From assembly GCA_019925095.2 (NCBI GenBank), contig CM034397.1, positions 3,367,763-3,431,762 on the forward strand: a stretch of DNA of 64,000 nt. The letters are read 5' to 3'. Of this stretch, positions 56,501-64,000 are shown piece by piece (positions within the stretch are counted from its first letter, which is position 1; each line of letters opens with the position of its first letter). The stretch is from Dendrolimus kikuchii. Its lineage: Eukaryota; Arthropoda; Insecta; Lepidoptera; Lasiocampidae. The notes under the pieces were generated by a model, which was not told the origin of the DNA, made no database searches, and was given only the letters and a program-made list of their open reading frames with translations. The translations under genes were made by a program, and so were the position numbers.

Positions 56501-58651
56501 TCTTTTCAAGCTGTTGGGAATACACAAGAGGTTATGGATGTATTAAGGATATGGGTAATGATATCCAGTATGGGTAGGATCATGTTGCGACTAATGCTAT
56601 CACTGCCGATAGCATTAGATGTGATGGATTTCACAGCTTTCTTAACATCACTGTCAGTAAATCGACTAAAAAGAAAAGGAGAATGAAGAAAAAAGTTTGT
56701 GTTTTTAGGTAAAATCTCTCAAGAACACAATGGAGTCCAGTAGCTTCCCAAAGCTGCAGAATTCAGATAGTGATTCGACACCGAACCCTAAAAAGGAGTC
56801 ATCTTTGGAACTATTACGACTACCGCATCTCAAATGGTTAGCTCTAACAGGGTTCCTGATGTTTGGCCTGTTTTCTCTGTACGTATATTATCTGTATACT
56901 AGCTTTGCGGGCGAGTTTTATCGCGTTAACTTTTTTATATCCCTCGGGAGCAATATACAATATATACATATATATATAATATATTTACTTTATTTTGGCA
57001 TCAAACAGAAATATATAATACTAGCTGTGCCCGCGACGTCGTCCGCGTGGAATTTGCTTTCAAAACCCTCCGATTTTGAAACATTCTTCATTGGTCCTCC
57101 GCTCCTATTGGTCTTAGCGTGATGATATATAGCCTATAGCCTTCAAAACAAAACAACTTACTGTGAGATAACTACAATAGTTAGACATATGGTTAAGCGA
57201 TATTTTTTGTAGATAATTATATTTTCTGCAACGTGGTACTACATTGTTTTGTTCTATAATCAATAGTTTTCGCAGCGCACGCCGTGTAAGGATTTTTTCG
57301 GGTAATTTTTTACACCTTGAGTTACATTACTGGACTTTTAGTAAGGATCACTAATTTTTTTGAAAATATAATATAGCCTTTCTCGATAAATGTACTATTC
57401 AACACTAAAATAATTTTTCAAATCGGACTAGCCGTTCCTGAGATTAGCGCGTTTAAACAAACAAACAAACTCTTCAGCTTTATAATATTATTATAGATAC
57501 ATTTCAACATAAATTAGGACTTACATTAAATGTGTTCTTATAATCATACAGTGCCTAAAAATTGTTCTTTATAAAAATAACTGCTAAAAGTTAAGCTTAA
57601 AACAGTGAGAATGTACGTTAGATAACTTTAAATTTCGAAAATTGTGAAAAAACGCATTTTGAACTGCAATATTTCATTTAGTTTCATTTTAAGTCTATTT
57701 AAAGATATGGTAAATATGTCTATGTCGGTAAAGTTGAGATTATATGACTTTTTAGGATGTTAGGTACTTCCTCTATGCCACCTTGAAGCAATACGTCATC
57801 ATGCCAAAATTATGATGGTATGATGACATAAACGTGTCGTCAGGCCAACATAATTTCTTTTAACAAAATTTTCATAAGCGTTTTGTTTTTCTTGTTATGC
57901 TCTATTTGCTAGGACTTCACTTGTTATTCAAAAGTTATTGTATGACATATTTATGTAAATATAAAAAAAAACCGAGACATAAATATAAAGTAAAATAATT
58001 CCCTAGTCCTGTTGCTGTGGAATTTCTTCACACTTCTTGTCCATAAAACGCGCTGCAAAGCCGTGTACTTAGAATAGAAAGCAGATATTATTAACTGTAT
58101 GATCTTCAAAAAAAATTCTCCAGTGGAACTTTAGTATGAATAAAAATGTGAATTTAAAAAAACCGACTCCATCTCTATTGCCCCTGATTGTCAAACACCG
58201 CCTTAAAATGGTGAGGCCCTCATCTATGAGAAACCTACTTAGTTCTGATACATTTAGTCTTAGCTGATTTTTGGATTGGCTAAAATCCTTGGGTTATGAC
58301 GCGTCTGAAGCATATACATACATACATAACTTCACGCCAGTTCTGTTGCGGGGTAGGCACGAACAACAGAGCGCCATTCAGGCTTATTCTTACACACCTC
58401 ACTTGCTTCTTTGACATTCATAACTCTTGTCATGCACGCTCGTCTGTTCGCGTCTGAAGCACTTATAAACTAATACTTATTACTGTTGGTAACTATATAT
58501 TCCGTTTTATATTTTACAATTGTCGTTAATTTCTGCACTCGTGACACACGTTCAGATAGATAGATAGATCTTTATTGTACACCAATACAAACATGAACTT
58601 AAAGACTAAAATTATCCCTATTAATATTATAAATGCGAAAGTAACTCTGTA

Positions 58652-58734
<83 letters not shown>

Positions 58735-61700
58735 TCCGTTTTCACGTAAAAACTACTGGACCGATTTGGCTGAAACTCAGTATATATATATTTTCGATGC
58801 CGAGAATGAATATAGGATACTTTTTATCCCGGAAAATGGGATAGTTTCCGGGATAAAAGTATATTTGTCTCTGTGTTTGTTATCCTTTTATGGAAAAACT
58901 ATTGGACCGATTTGGCTGATACTCGGTATATATGTAATTTGAATTCCGAGGGTGAACAAGGGATATTTTTCATCCCGGATAATGGGATAGATTTGTGTAA
59001 AGATTATCCCAAAAGTGGGACAAGCTTTGGTTGGTTTGCCCTTTTGCTCTTTTGCCCCTTTGCCCCTTTGCCCTTTTGCCCTTTTGCCCTTGTGCCCTTG
59101 TGCCCTTGTGCCCTTTTGCCCTTTTGCCCTTCTGCCCTTCTGCCCTTCTGCCCTTCTGCCCTTCTGCCCTTCTGCCCTTTTGCCCTTCTGCCCTTTTGCC
59201 CTTTTGCCCTTTTGCCCTTTTGCTCTTTTGCTCTTTTGCTCTTTTGCTCTTTTTTGTCCTTTTTGTCCGTTTTGCTCTTTTTTGTCCTTTTTGTCCTTTT
59301 TGCTGATTTTGTCCCTTTTGTCATTTTTGTAGTTTTCATTGACGGGGGATAGATAAATAAAACTAGGACTGTTTGTAATAGAGGATGAAAGTTTTGATGA
59401 GACCAATCATTTTTTAAAGTTCATAGATATAAAAATGCATCGTCTATAAAAATGCGATGGTAACTCGATATGTCTTTCTGTTAAGTTTTCAGAAAACACT
59501 GGGAATACTAGATCGTTTTTATTGTAATTTTGTTTAAATGTAGTTTTAATGCCGAAAATGGACATATATATATATTATGCCAGGAGATCGGCATGAGTAC
59601 ATATCAAGCATCGAGTTTGCGATATAAAATGAAGTGAATTTTTCGGGTGCAAATGGCACTAACATAAAAATGGTGTACATTGTAACCTGTATTAACGCCT
59701 GCTCTTTAAACAAGAAGCAGGAACTAGAGGTTAACCCGCGGCGCAGCCGCGGGGTAAACTCTAGTATTTAAATAAATAAATAATCGGCAGACAAACACAC
59801 ATGTTGTATATCCCCAAATTAAGCAAGTTACGCTTGTTATGGGTAATATACAATGGACTACTCTGGGGCCGATCCCAGACACCAAGACCATAGTAAATAA
59901 AGGAGAAAATACGTTTCCGAAATTTACTATACCAGGAATCGAACCCGGAGCTTCTGCGTTACAGTGAGGTAGGCCGGCAAAGGCTTAGCCCGCTCAACCA
60001 CAGAGACCGTCAAATTTAGTTATGTACAAAGGGCGGTTTTATTGCTAAAAAGCGATCTCTTCCAGACAACCCCAAATTCAATGACTATTTCACACTCACC
60101 ACCACACACTATACGCATTCACACATTCACAACCACACACATATACGCAAGTAAGCATATACAATTACTTATTTAAGAGCCATGATTATGTTTTTTAACC
60201 ATATAGGTAGGTGAGGGTTACCTTGGATTGACTCAAAACACAGGCCTTGGATGAGTCCCCGGCAATGGAAGGGGCCTGGGGGCCCACGCCTGCCAGGGCT
60301 GCGGAGAGGCTAGGTCATATACCCGTAGCCCTGGCATAAGGCGAAGGACGGAACACCCAGGGGTTTTAGTGGGTATCCCTAACCGGGGGTGGCAACAGCA
60401 TGGCACCAGTTGTAACTGGGCATGCTGGTGCCACCCCCGATCTGGCGAATCCCACACACGGGTCGCGAATATCCCCCCAAGGTTCTGCCCTTGTCGCGGC
60501 TTATGGTCCTCAAGCGGATTTCCCCTGGCTAAAAAAAAAAAAACAGTCCTTGTTCCTAGTTTGAGAGTCGAAGGTATACTTACTTGTCTTAAATTCCATA
60601 GACTTTTTTTTAAAGTAACATATTTTTACTGTCTCCTAATTATCTTTCTGTCTCTTTTTTGATAAATTGTAAAACACTAAAGGCTAATATATTTTTTTTA
60701 TTATTATTTAGTCTAAAAATTATTCAAATATCGAGAAGAAATGCCAGCAATTTTCAGCCTTTCTAGGATTTTGGAGTTTTTCAGATAATTATGTTTTCAA
60801 TAACCATTTGTCATTGTTGGTATACACCTTCCGTATTTATGGCAAAATTAAAATATTTTTTTTAGATTAAATGGACTATTCCTTCTGGCTCCTGACGCAC
60901 TAAATAAACTGATGACGGGAGCATCTGATGACACTGGGACTATCTGTGAAACCATCAACCAGACTCCACAGAATCAGGTCAGATGTGTAAAGTACAATTA
61001 TAAAAGAAATCGTAAAAAGTAATTTCACACATGCCAATGTTGGGACAACCTGCCATTAAGAACTCACCTCGCTTCCCGTATCTCATGTCGTTTCATCTCA
61101 AACGTGTGCCTCTTGGCATGGACAAGTGATCACTTTGGATTATTAAATAGATTATTGCAATTCGGGCGAAGATGTATTCTGACCTGAAATTAATTTTTAA
61201 TTGCTACATTAAAGTTAGCGACGCGGTATAAATGAGTAAAATAAGCAATATACACTTTATATATACGTATATATAAGCTTCATGCTACGGCTTCGCCCGT
61301 GTAAAGTTCTGATTCGTATCCAACGAAAGCCACCATTTTTTTTACTATTTATAGAGCAAACATTCACATAGGTTACATTATTTTCCACTTTTGATAGCTG
61401 CTACCTGAAAAACGGCCCCTAAGTTTATGTTAAACTACCGATCCTAAAAATCTCAATTTTCCTAAAATCACGTAAGTCTGGGGTGACTGGGATCTCTACC
61501 TACAGTGGTATGTGGAGGCATACAAATTTTATTCTTATTAATATGTCGGGCACTTCTATAATTTTGAGTTGTTTTTAATTAAGATGATTATTTCAAAAAT
61601 ATATAAACAAGAAAATTTTAGAAACCGACACAACGCTGATTTTCAGTGTAAACCTTTCTTTTGGTGTGATACCTAATTGTGTATTATAGGATATTACTAT

Positions 61701-64000
61701 ATACTTTTGTTGGCAACACCAACATAAAATATTTTTTATTTTTGAACTTGTAACATTGTGGTTGCATTTTTGTTCTTCTTCCGTTTGGGTTGTAGCCGAA
61801 GGCAGACGCTTTCGTATGTAAAGTAATTTATTACAAGTTTTCACCAACTAACATTGTTTGAACTTCAACACCTACATCGACCTAGGTATCCTAGGCCCGC
61901 CACCATCAGCGTATACCAAATATATATATTATATGTGCGACGAGCTGCGCACACTTTTACTACATACTATATATACTCTGTTATATGTTTTTTACTTTTG
62001 AGCTGTCGAGTTCTTGGCGGGAACTGAAAGGAGATGTTGTGCTGTGCAGTTTTATTTTCTAAAAATGTGTAAAATTACTCTAAAATGAACAATCGTTGTA
62101 GGATATTGATAGTTGTTGAGTAGTAATTATGTGTTTTGTGAGAAATGGGAACTGTATAGTCAAATGTGGCCTGTAGAATTGTCACAAGAACTCCTTTGAA
62201 TGGCACTAGCTGATTACCTACAGTTCAGCTGTGTTACACATAGGCTTAAGAAAATGAAGAAACTATATTGTAAACTAAGATCTGGCTTAAAGGCCTAGCT
62301 GCCAAGCCATAAACTTAAATAAAATAAAATAAATTTTGGGCTGTCATTCCTACCCACTAAAACCTTTGGCCGATCCTCGTTGCCTCCCATGTCCGGGCTG
62401 TGGGCTCGCTCATGCATTCACCTCTAGTCCGGACGGACGATAGGCTGCCCGTTCATGGGCTGACCCCTCTATCGCAAGACGAAGAGCTGGTCTCTCCGGC
62501 TACCTCCGGTCTCATCAGAGGTAAAAGGGGTAGCACCTACTTCTCCGGCTTTTATGTATGAGGTATCCCCACAGGTCGCCCGCACGGCCTACAGCGACTG
62601 GAGGTCATCATTATCGACCCGCCGCCGTAGCTGCCGACTTTGGGGTTGTAATGCTCATTATTATTTTAGTATATTCTGCTAACCTTTGAAACGAATGCTT
62701 TAATTTCAGACATCATCGAACTGCGTAGATACAATTTCGCAAGATACTTTCCGTATTATGGTGGTGTCTACCATTATCTACGGTGTTCTTGTGACTGTGG
62801 GATCCTTCAGCCCATTCAGCAAGAAGACGCTTTTAGTTACGATGTACAGCGCTGTTGGAGTCGCTTGTTTAACTTCTGGACTCTCTACAAACAGGTATCT
62901 TCAATACTTTTAGACCAACGCGAAAGTGCGTGTTTGTCACTCTGTTCCTCCTTTATAATTTTTGGAAATTAACCTATTATGGAAATTTTTGGCGGCACAA
63001 AGGGCCACTTTTTTGTGGGTCTGTGTTATTGTTTAAAAGGTTACTGATATGAAAGAATCCATGGTATTTTATTATAACATGCTATTTAACTCCTATTTTC
63101 CATAATGTAAATAATTATAGTACCTATTTATTGTAATATTTGTGTCATCTACTTAATTGGTGATGTCAGGAGCCTTAAGAACAGACGAGCGTGCATGACA
63201 AGAGCTATGAATGTCAAAGAAACAAGTGAGGTGTGTAAGAATAAGCCTCAATGGCGCTGTGTTGTTCGTGCCTACCCCGCAAGGGAACTGGCGTGAAGTT
63301 ATGTATGTATCTACTTAATTCATAGTATGATTTCCAACAGGTTACTCGTAGGCATCACTATGTCAGCTTTGCAAATAACAGCCCTGGGTATAGGACCACT
63401 CACAGCGTATGCAGTTCATCTCTTCCCTACAAGGCTAAGGTAAGAACCACTAAGTGAAATTTATACACTTATTTCATTAATTATAAATTACATACATACA
63501 TACATACATAACTTCATGCCAGTTCCCTTGCGGGGTAGGCACGAACAATAGAGCGCCATTCAGGCTTATTCTTACACACCTCACTTGCTTCTTTGACATT
63601 CATAACTCTTGTCATGCACGCTTGTCTGTTCTTAAGGCTCCTGACATCACCTTCTGCTAGTATACGATAAATTTGATCATGGAAGGTGTGTCGTGGCCTT
63701 CCACGACTTCTGCATCCATCCACTTTTGCATTGTATATCTGTTTAGTCATTCTTTAATCATGCATTCTTTCCACATGCCCGAACCACCGGAGCATTCCTT
63801 TCCTTACCTTCACCCCGACACTCTCTATCAGACCAACTCTCTTTCTTACTTCGGTATTACGAACGCGGTCCGCGAGCGTCACTCCGCAGATTTTTCGCAG
63901 TGCTCGCATCTCGACCGCGTTTACTCTACTTTCATGCTTTCTCTTCCATACCCAACTCTCGCTTCTATACGTGAGCGTAGGTACCAGCACCGCGTTGTGT
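47459..64000 (+). CDS. Gene B: SV2-like MFS transporter, spliced, 3' end outside window
   Basis: Second SV2-like MFS carrier, a paralogue of gene A. Exons seen: 47459-47561, 49671-49832, 51645-51807, 53663-53784, 55217-55455, 56709-56878, 60866-60977, 62710-62894, 63341-63439. These total 1355 nt (451 codons and 2 nt) with consistent phases throughout and no in-frame stop. At least one or two further exons (TM11-12 and tail) should follow beyond 64000. Landmarks: GRAADSHGRK at about residues 98-107 (MFS loop 2-3), EIMPKERRDK at about 157-166 (loop 4-5), ESPKFL after TM6, a Ser/Lys-rich central loop, a cysteine-bearing outer loop, and AVHLFPTRLR near the visible end. Every intron carries repeats. 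Substrate unknown. Confidence 0.92.
47575..47880 (+). mobile_element. REP-F copy 1 (gene B intron 1)
   Basis: GCAGCTAGGCCTTTAAGCCAG to CTCCTTTCAGTTCCCGCC. It matches 48178-48486 in direct orientation and 51185-51460 and 62000-62335 inverted. Confidence 0.75.
48178..48486 (+). mobile_element. REP-F copy 2
   Basis: Close direct repeat of the previous copy, about 600 bp on, ending TTCTGTTCCCGCCAAAAACTC. Confidence 0.75.
48880..49265 (+). mobile_element. REP-G copy
   Basis: ACTAGTGGTCGCCCGTGGTC to TTTTTGCTTTACGTATTAATA. Confidence 0.7.
49671..49832 (+). CDS. Gene B exon 2 (TM1)
   Basis: 162 nt between ATTTTCAG and GTGAGC. It encodes RYQIIHCSLMLAILLSAML.. (TM1), VLPAAACDLDIPDSLKG and the start of TM2. 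Phases as in gene A. Confidence 0.92.
49850..50400. other. Gene B intron 2, degraded repeat
   Basis: Ends with AATCGGGTCCTAAATTTTTA..GACAACGTCTGCCGGG, the repeat end also seen at 6160, 12020/12405 and 20640-20690. Confidence 0.45.
50625..50745 (+). mobile_element. Repeat shared with 9165-9330
   Basis: CTACGTGTTGGCCTTCCCAT to GGTCTTGAAAGACATACAA. Confidence 0.6.
51185..51460 (-). mobile_element. REP-F copy, inverted
   Basis: TTTTGGCGGGAACTGAAAG to GGCTTAAAGGCCTAGTTGCC. Confidence 0.75.
51645..51807 (+). CDS. Gene B exon 3 (TM2-TM4, MFS motif)
   Basis: 163 nt between AATTCAG and GTAAGT. It encodes VIITAPFWGRAADSHGRK and then TM3. The length and both phases equal gene A exon 3. Confidence 0.93.
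51935..52460 (-). mobile_element. Family-N / Helitron-like repeat
   Basis: CTAGAATATGCCCGCGACTC, repeated CCCGCGGGATTCCCGGG blocks and a T-rich end shared with 5940-6040. An inverse copy lies at 55490-55850. Confidence 0.5.
52650..53030 (-). mobile_element. LINE-A copy
   Basis: TFADRVRNTEVRKRVGLKES to YPARELA. 13-bp duplication GCATTATATTTTT at 52637-52649 and 53031-53043. Confidence 0.95.
53217..53510 (+). mobile_element. LINE-A copy, inverted to its neighbour
   Basis: LADRVRNTEVRKRVGLKESV to YPARELA with an internal deletion (DQ..SKSGPRW). 12-bp duplication TAATTCATTCAA at 53205-53216 and 53511-53522. Confidence 0.95.
53663..53784 (+). CDS. Gene B exon 4 (TM4-TM5)
   Basis: 122 nt between TTTTTCAG and GTAAGT. 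With the split codons it reads FLSCPSSLCFPYAC, EIMPKERRDK (conserved loop 4-5 with the P-x-x-R-R pattern), then TVLITNGLLNMLASLNP of TM5. It is the exon whose partner is not clear in gene A. Confidence 0.85.
53937..54200 (+). mobile_element. SINE-C copy
   Basis: CACCGCCTGCCAGGGCCAGC, GGGGTTTTAGTGGGTATCCC and CCACCCCGACCTGGCGAACC. A-tail degraded. Confidence 0.65.
54225..54890 (-). mobile_element. SINE-B copy with internal tandem amplification
   Basis: The left part (CACATCGGTAATCTCA, CATCACGATGTTATCG, CAGCACGTGGTAAT) follows SINE-B in order. The right end CCCGGCCACGATTCGAATT matches the SINE-B head. In between lies the 122-bp tandem array. Confidence 0.55.
54478..54843 (+). repeat. Tandem repeat, 122-bp unit, three copies
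   Basis: CCCGG(C/A)TACAATTTACAAC landmarks begin at 54478, 54600, 54722 and 54844 (CCCGGCC). Each unit contains TTGATGGGTCAATTTTTC and GACGTAATTTGTTGGATTG. A partial unit precedes. Confidence 0.9.
55217..55455 (+). CDS. Gene B exon 5 (TM5 end, TM6)
   Basis: 239 nt after TTTCAG. It reads LAWAILPFSWEYQMGI, SWRLLTLAYSLPLLLSAIW (TM6) and VESPKFLMTKNKQQETLKVL. The donor GTGCGT was chosen because it gives phase 0, matching the next exon and gene A's donor position. Confidence 0.88.
55490..55850 (+). mobile_element. Family-N repeat, inverse of 51935-52460
   Basis: ATAATGTTATAAAATTCTAA, AACAACTGGAATAGACTATA and repeated CGGGAATCCCGCGGGAATTT. Confidence 0.5.
55930..56290 (+). mobile_element. REP-G copy
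   Basis: TACTAGTGGTCGCCCGTGGT to TTTGCTTCACGTATTAATAT. Confidence 0.7.
56364..56396 (+). other. Helitron-type 3' end
   Basis: Stem CGCGGCGTAGCCGCG followed by AGGCAAACT and CTAG, as at 59736-59764. The matching 5' end was not found. Confidence 0.55.
56405..56693 (-). pseudogene. LINE reverse transcriptase relic at exon 6 acceptor
   Basis: The minus strand reads TDSDVKKAVKSITSNAIGSD, SISRNMILPILDIITHIL, SCVFPTA-stop-KEAQVTPLPK, then FSQFRPISVLPILS. This is the start of the RT domain of a Jockey/CR1-like LINE (W-x3-V-x-P-L-x-K...F-R-P-I-S-x-L). TGA replaces the expected Trp. It is a different family from LINE-A. It ends about 15 nt before gene B exon 6. Confidence 0.75.
56709..56878 (+). CDS. 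Gene B exon 6 (central loop, TM7 start)
   Basis: 170 nt after TTTTTAG, ending at GTACGT (phase 2). It encodes a Ser/Asp/Lys-rich loop (SSSFPKLQNSDSDSTPNPKK) and LKWLALTGFLMFGLFSL. A LINE relic ends only about 15 nt upstream of the acceptor. Confidence 0.82.
57021..57497 (-). mobile_element. Helitron-like element (gene B intron 6)
   Basis: On the minus strand it starts TCTATAATAATATTATAAAG with CTGAAGAGTTTGTTTG and ends CCGCGTGGACGACGTCGCGG, GCACAG and CTAG|T. TC start and CTAG end are Helitron signatures. No Rep/helicase. Confidence 0.65.
57500..58310. other. Gene B intron 6, unrecognised
   Basis: A+T-rich; no ORF or repeat identified. Confidence 0.4.
58313..58448 (-). mobile_element. LINE-A 3' fragment
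   Basis: Only about 136 bp of the 3' end. 13-bp duplication CGCGTCTGAAGCA at 58300-58312 and 58449-58461. Confidence 0.93.
58651..58735 (+). repeat. (TCTG)n microsatellite
   Basis: About 21 uninterrupted TCTG units inside the Helitron-like element. Confidence 0.95.
59036..59330 (+). repeat. 8-bp minisatellite (TTTTGCCC)n and variants
   Basis: About 25-30 units of CCCTTTTG, changing to CCCTTCTG, GCTCTTTTG and TTTTTGTC at the right. Because 8 is not a multiple of 3, all three frames read the same octapeptide-like pattern and stay open. Confidence 0.95.
59766..60011 (-). mobile_element. SINE-A copy abutting the Helitron end
   Basis: The (TAAA)n tail starts immediately after the CTAG of the Helitron. 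Head CTCAACCACAGAGACCGTC. Confidence 0.82.
60238..60543 (+). mobile_element. SINE-C copy, full length
   Basis: CCTGGGGGCCCACGCCTGCC to CCCTGGCTAAAAAAAAAAAA. The best preserved of three. Confidence 0.78.
60866..60977 (+). CDS. Gene B exon 7 (TM7, outer loop)
   Basis: 112 nt after TTTTTTAG. It reads LNGLFLLAPDALNKLMTG.. and TICETINQTPQNQ and ends at GTCAGA. Phase 2 in, 0 out, as gene A exon 7. The intron before it is about 4 kb and holds a Helitron, a SINE and a SINE-like copy. Confidence 0.82.
60980..61990. other. Gene B intron 7, first part, unrecognised
   Basis: Contains a CTACGGCTTCGCCCGTGTAAAG block (about 61283) like the Helitron ends. No coding evidence. Confidence 0.4.
62000..62335 (-). 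mobile_element. REP-F copy, inverted
   Basis: TTGGCGGGAACTGAAAGGAG to GGCTTAAAGGCCTAGCTGCC. Confidence 0.75.
62336..62709. other. Intron end; unidentified G+C-richer stretch
   Basis: 62340-62640 is richer in G+C than its surroundings (ATGTCCGGGCTGTGGGCTCG, GCCCGCACGGCCTACAGCGA). Possibly another repeat seen only once here. Confidence 0.35.
62710..62894 (+). CDS. Gene B exon 8 (TM8-TM9)
   Basis: 185 nt after TTTCAG. It encodes SSNCVDTISQDTFRIMVV.. and two hydrophobic stretches, ending ..LSTN with a split Arg codon at GTATCT. It corresponds to the first two thirds of gene A exon 8. Confidence 0.9.
63159..63308 (+). mobile_element. LINE-A fragment beside the gene B exon 9 acceptor
   Basis: GDVRSLKNRRACMTRAMNVK to YPARELA. 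12-bp duplication ATCTACTTAATT at 63147-63158 and 63309-63320. The second copy ends 20 nt from exon 9. Confidence 0.95.
63341..63439 (+). CDS. Gene B exon 9 (TM10/11)
   Basis: 99 nt between TTCCAACAG and GTAAGA. It reads LLVGITMSALQITALGIG.. to AVHLFPTRLR, matching the last third of gene A exon 8 (FVELYPTSLR). The intron before it is absent from gene A. Confidence 0.9.
63488..64000 (-). mobile_element. LINE-A copy running off the window
   Basis: MLVPTLTYRSESWVWKRKHE, NAVEMRALRKICGVTLADRV, GMLRWFGHVERMHD, then after a frame break MTKQIYNAKVDGCRSRGRPR to YPARELA. It lies in the gene B intron after exon 9. Confidence 0.92.

Larger units (their letters stand above)
58615..59764 (+). mobile_element. 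Helitron-like element carrying satellites
   Basis: Starts TCCCTATTAATATTATAAAT after A, holds two copies of an ACTGGACCGATTTGGCTGA unit, and ends with stem CCGCGGCGCAGCCGCGG, GGTAAACT and CTAG followed by T. Non-autonomous. Confidence 0.65.

Noticed and set aside
58575..58844. ORF with a VCLSVCLSVCLS run
   Set aside because: Translation of the (TCTG)n microsatellite.
58873..59352. Long ORFs rich in PFALLPFC / KGQKGKRA repeats on both strands
   Set aside because: They are products of the 8-bp minisatellite, which is open in all frames; no start, splice or family signal.
1..64000. CRISPR array, operon or prokaryotic system
   Set aside because: The direct repeats are transposon copies, and the genes have spliceosomal introns.

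Overview
This is a eukaryotic, A+T-rich, repeat-saturated window, most likely from a moth or butterfly (Lepidoptera). The argument rests on the mix of sequences: tRNA-derived SINEs, Helitron-type elements with CTAG ends, an RTE-like LINE with an (ATGT)n tail, Tc1, copia and BEL/Pao relics, and insect-style SV2-like transporter genes with short exons and GT-AG introns. The genus cannot be named from the sequence alone.

Two host genes can be supported. Both encode major-facilitator (MFS) transporters of the synaptic-vesicle-glycoprotein-2-like (SV2-like) group. Gene A lies on the minus strand (coding exons from 24912 down to 7639). Gene B lies on the plus strand (from 47459 to beyond the window end). 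They are divergent, head to head, about 22.5 kb apart. They share intron phases and near-identical early exon lengths (162 and 163 nt), so they are ancient duplicates. Gene B has one intron more than gene A near the 3' end. Gene A lacks a clear counterpart of gene B's 122-nt exon 4, and a retroelement tail sits where that exon should be.

Layout: 1-7.6 kb, degraded repeats (BEL/Pao gag piece, SINE-like copies, CR1-like LINE end). 7.6-25 kb, gene A, its introns filled with LINE, MITE and SINE copies. 25-35 kb, intergenic foldback elements, SINEs and several LINE copies, including the longest one (33.2-34.0 kb). 35.8-38.6 kb, a defective copia element nested in a LINE. 39.2-44.2 kb, an apparent foldback element with long inverted ends. 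44.2-45.7 kb, an internally rearranged Tc1 element. 45.8-47.4 kb, SINEs and a LINE copy. 47.5-64 kb, gene B, with repeats, a Helitron carrying micro- and minisatellites, and LINEs in its introns.

The most striking pattern is one young LINE family at 16 loci in 64 kb. At least 13 copies still have recognisable 11-14-bp target-site duplications, and two insertions sit within about 30 nt of splice acceptors, one in each SV2-like gene. No new enzymatic or defence system is evident. The interest lies in transposon-gene architecture. Everything was read by eye, so splice sites are predictions and repeat edges are approximate.
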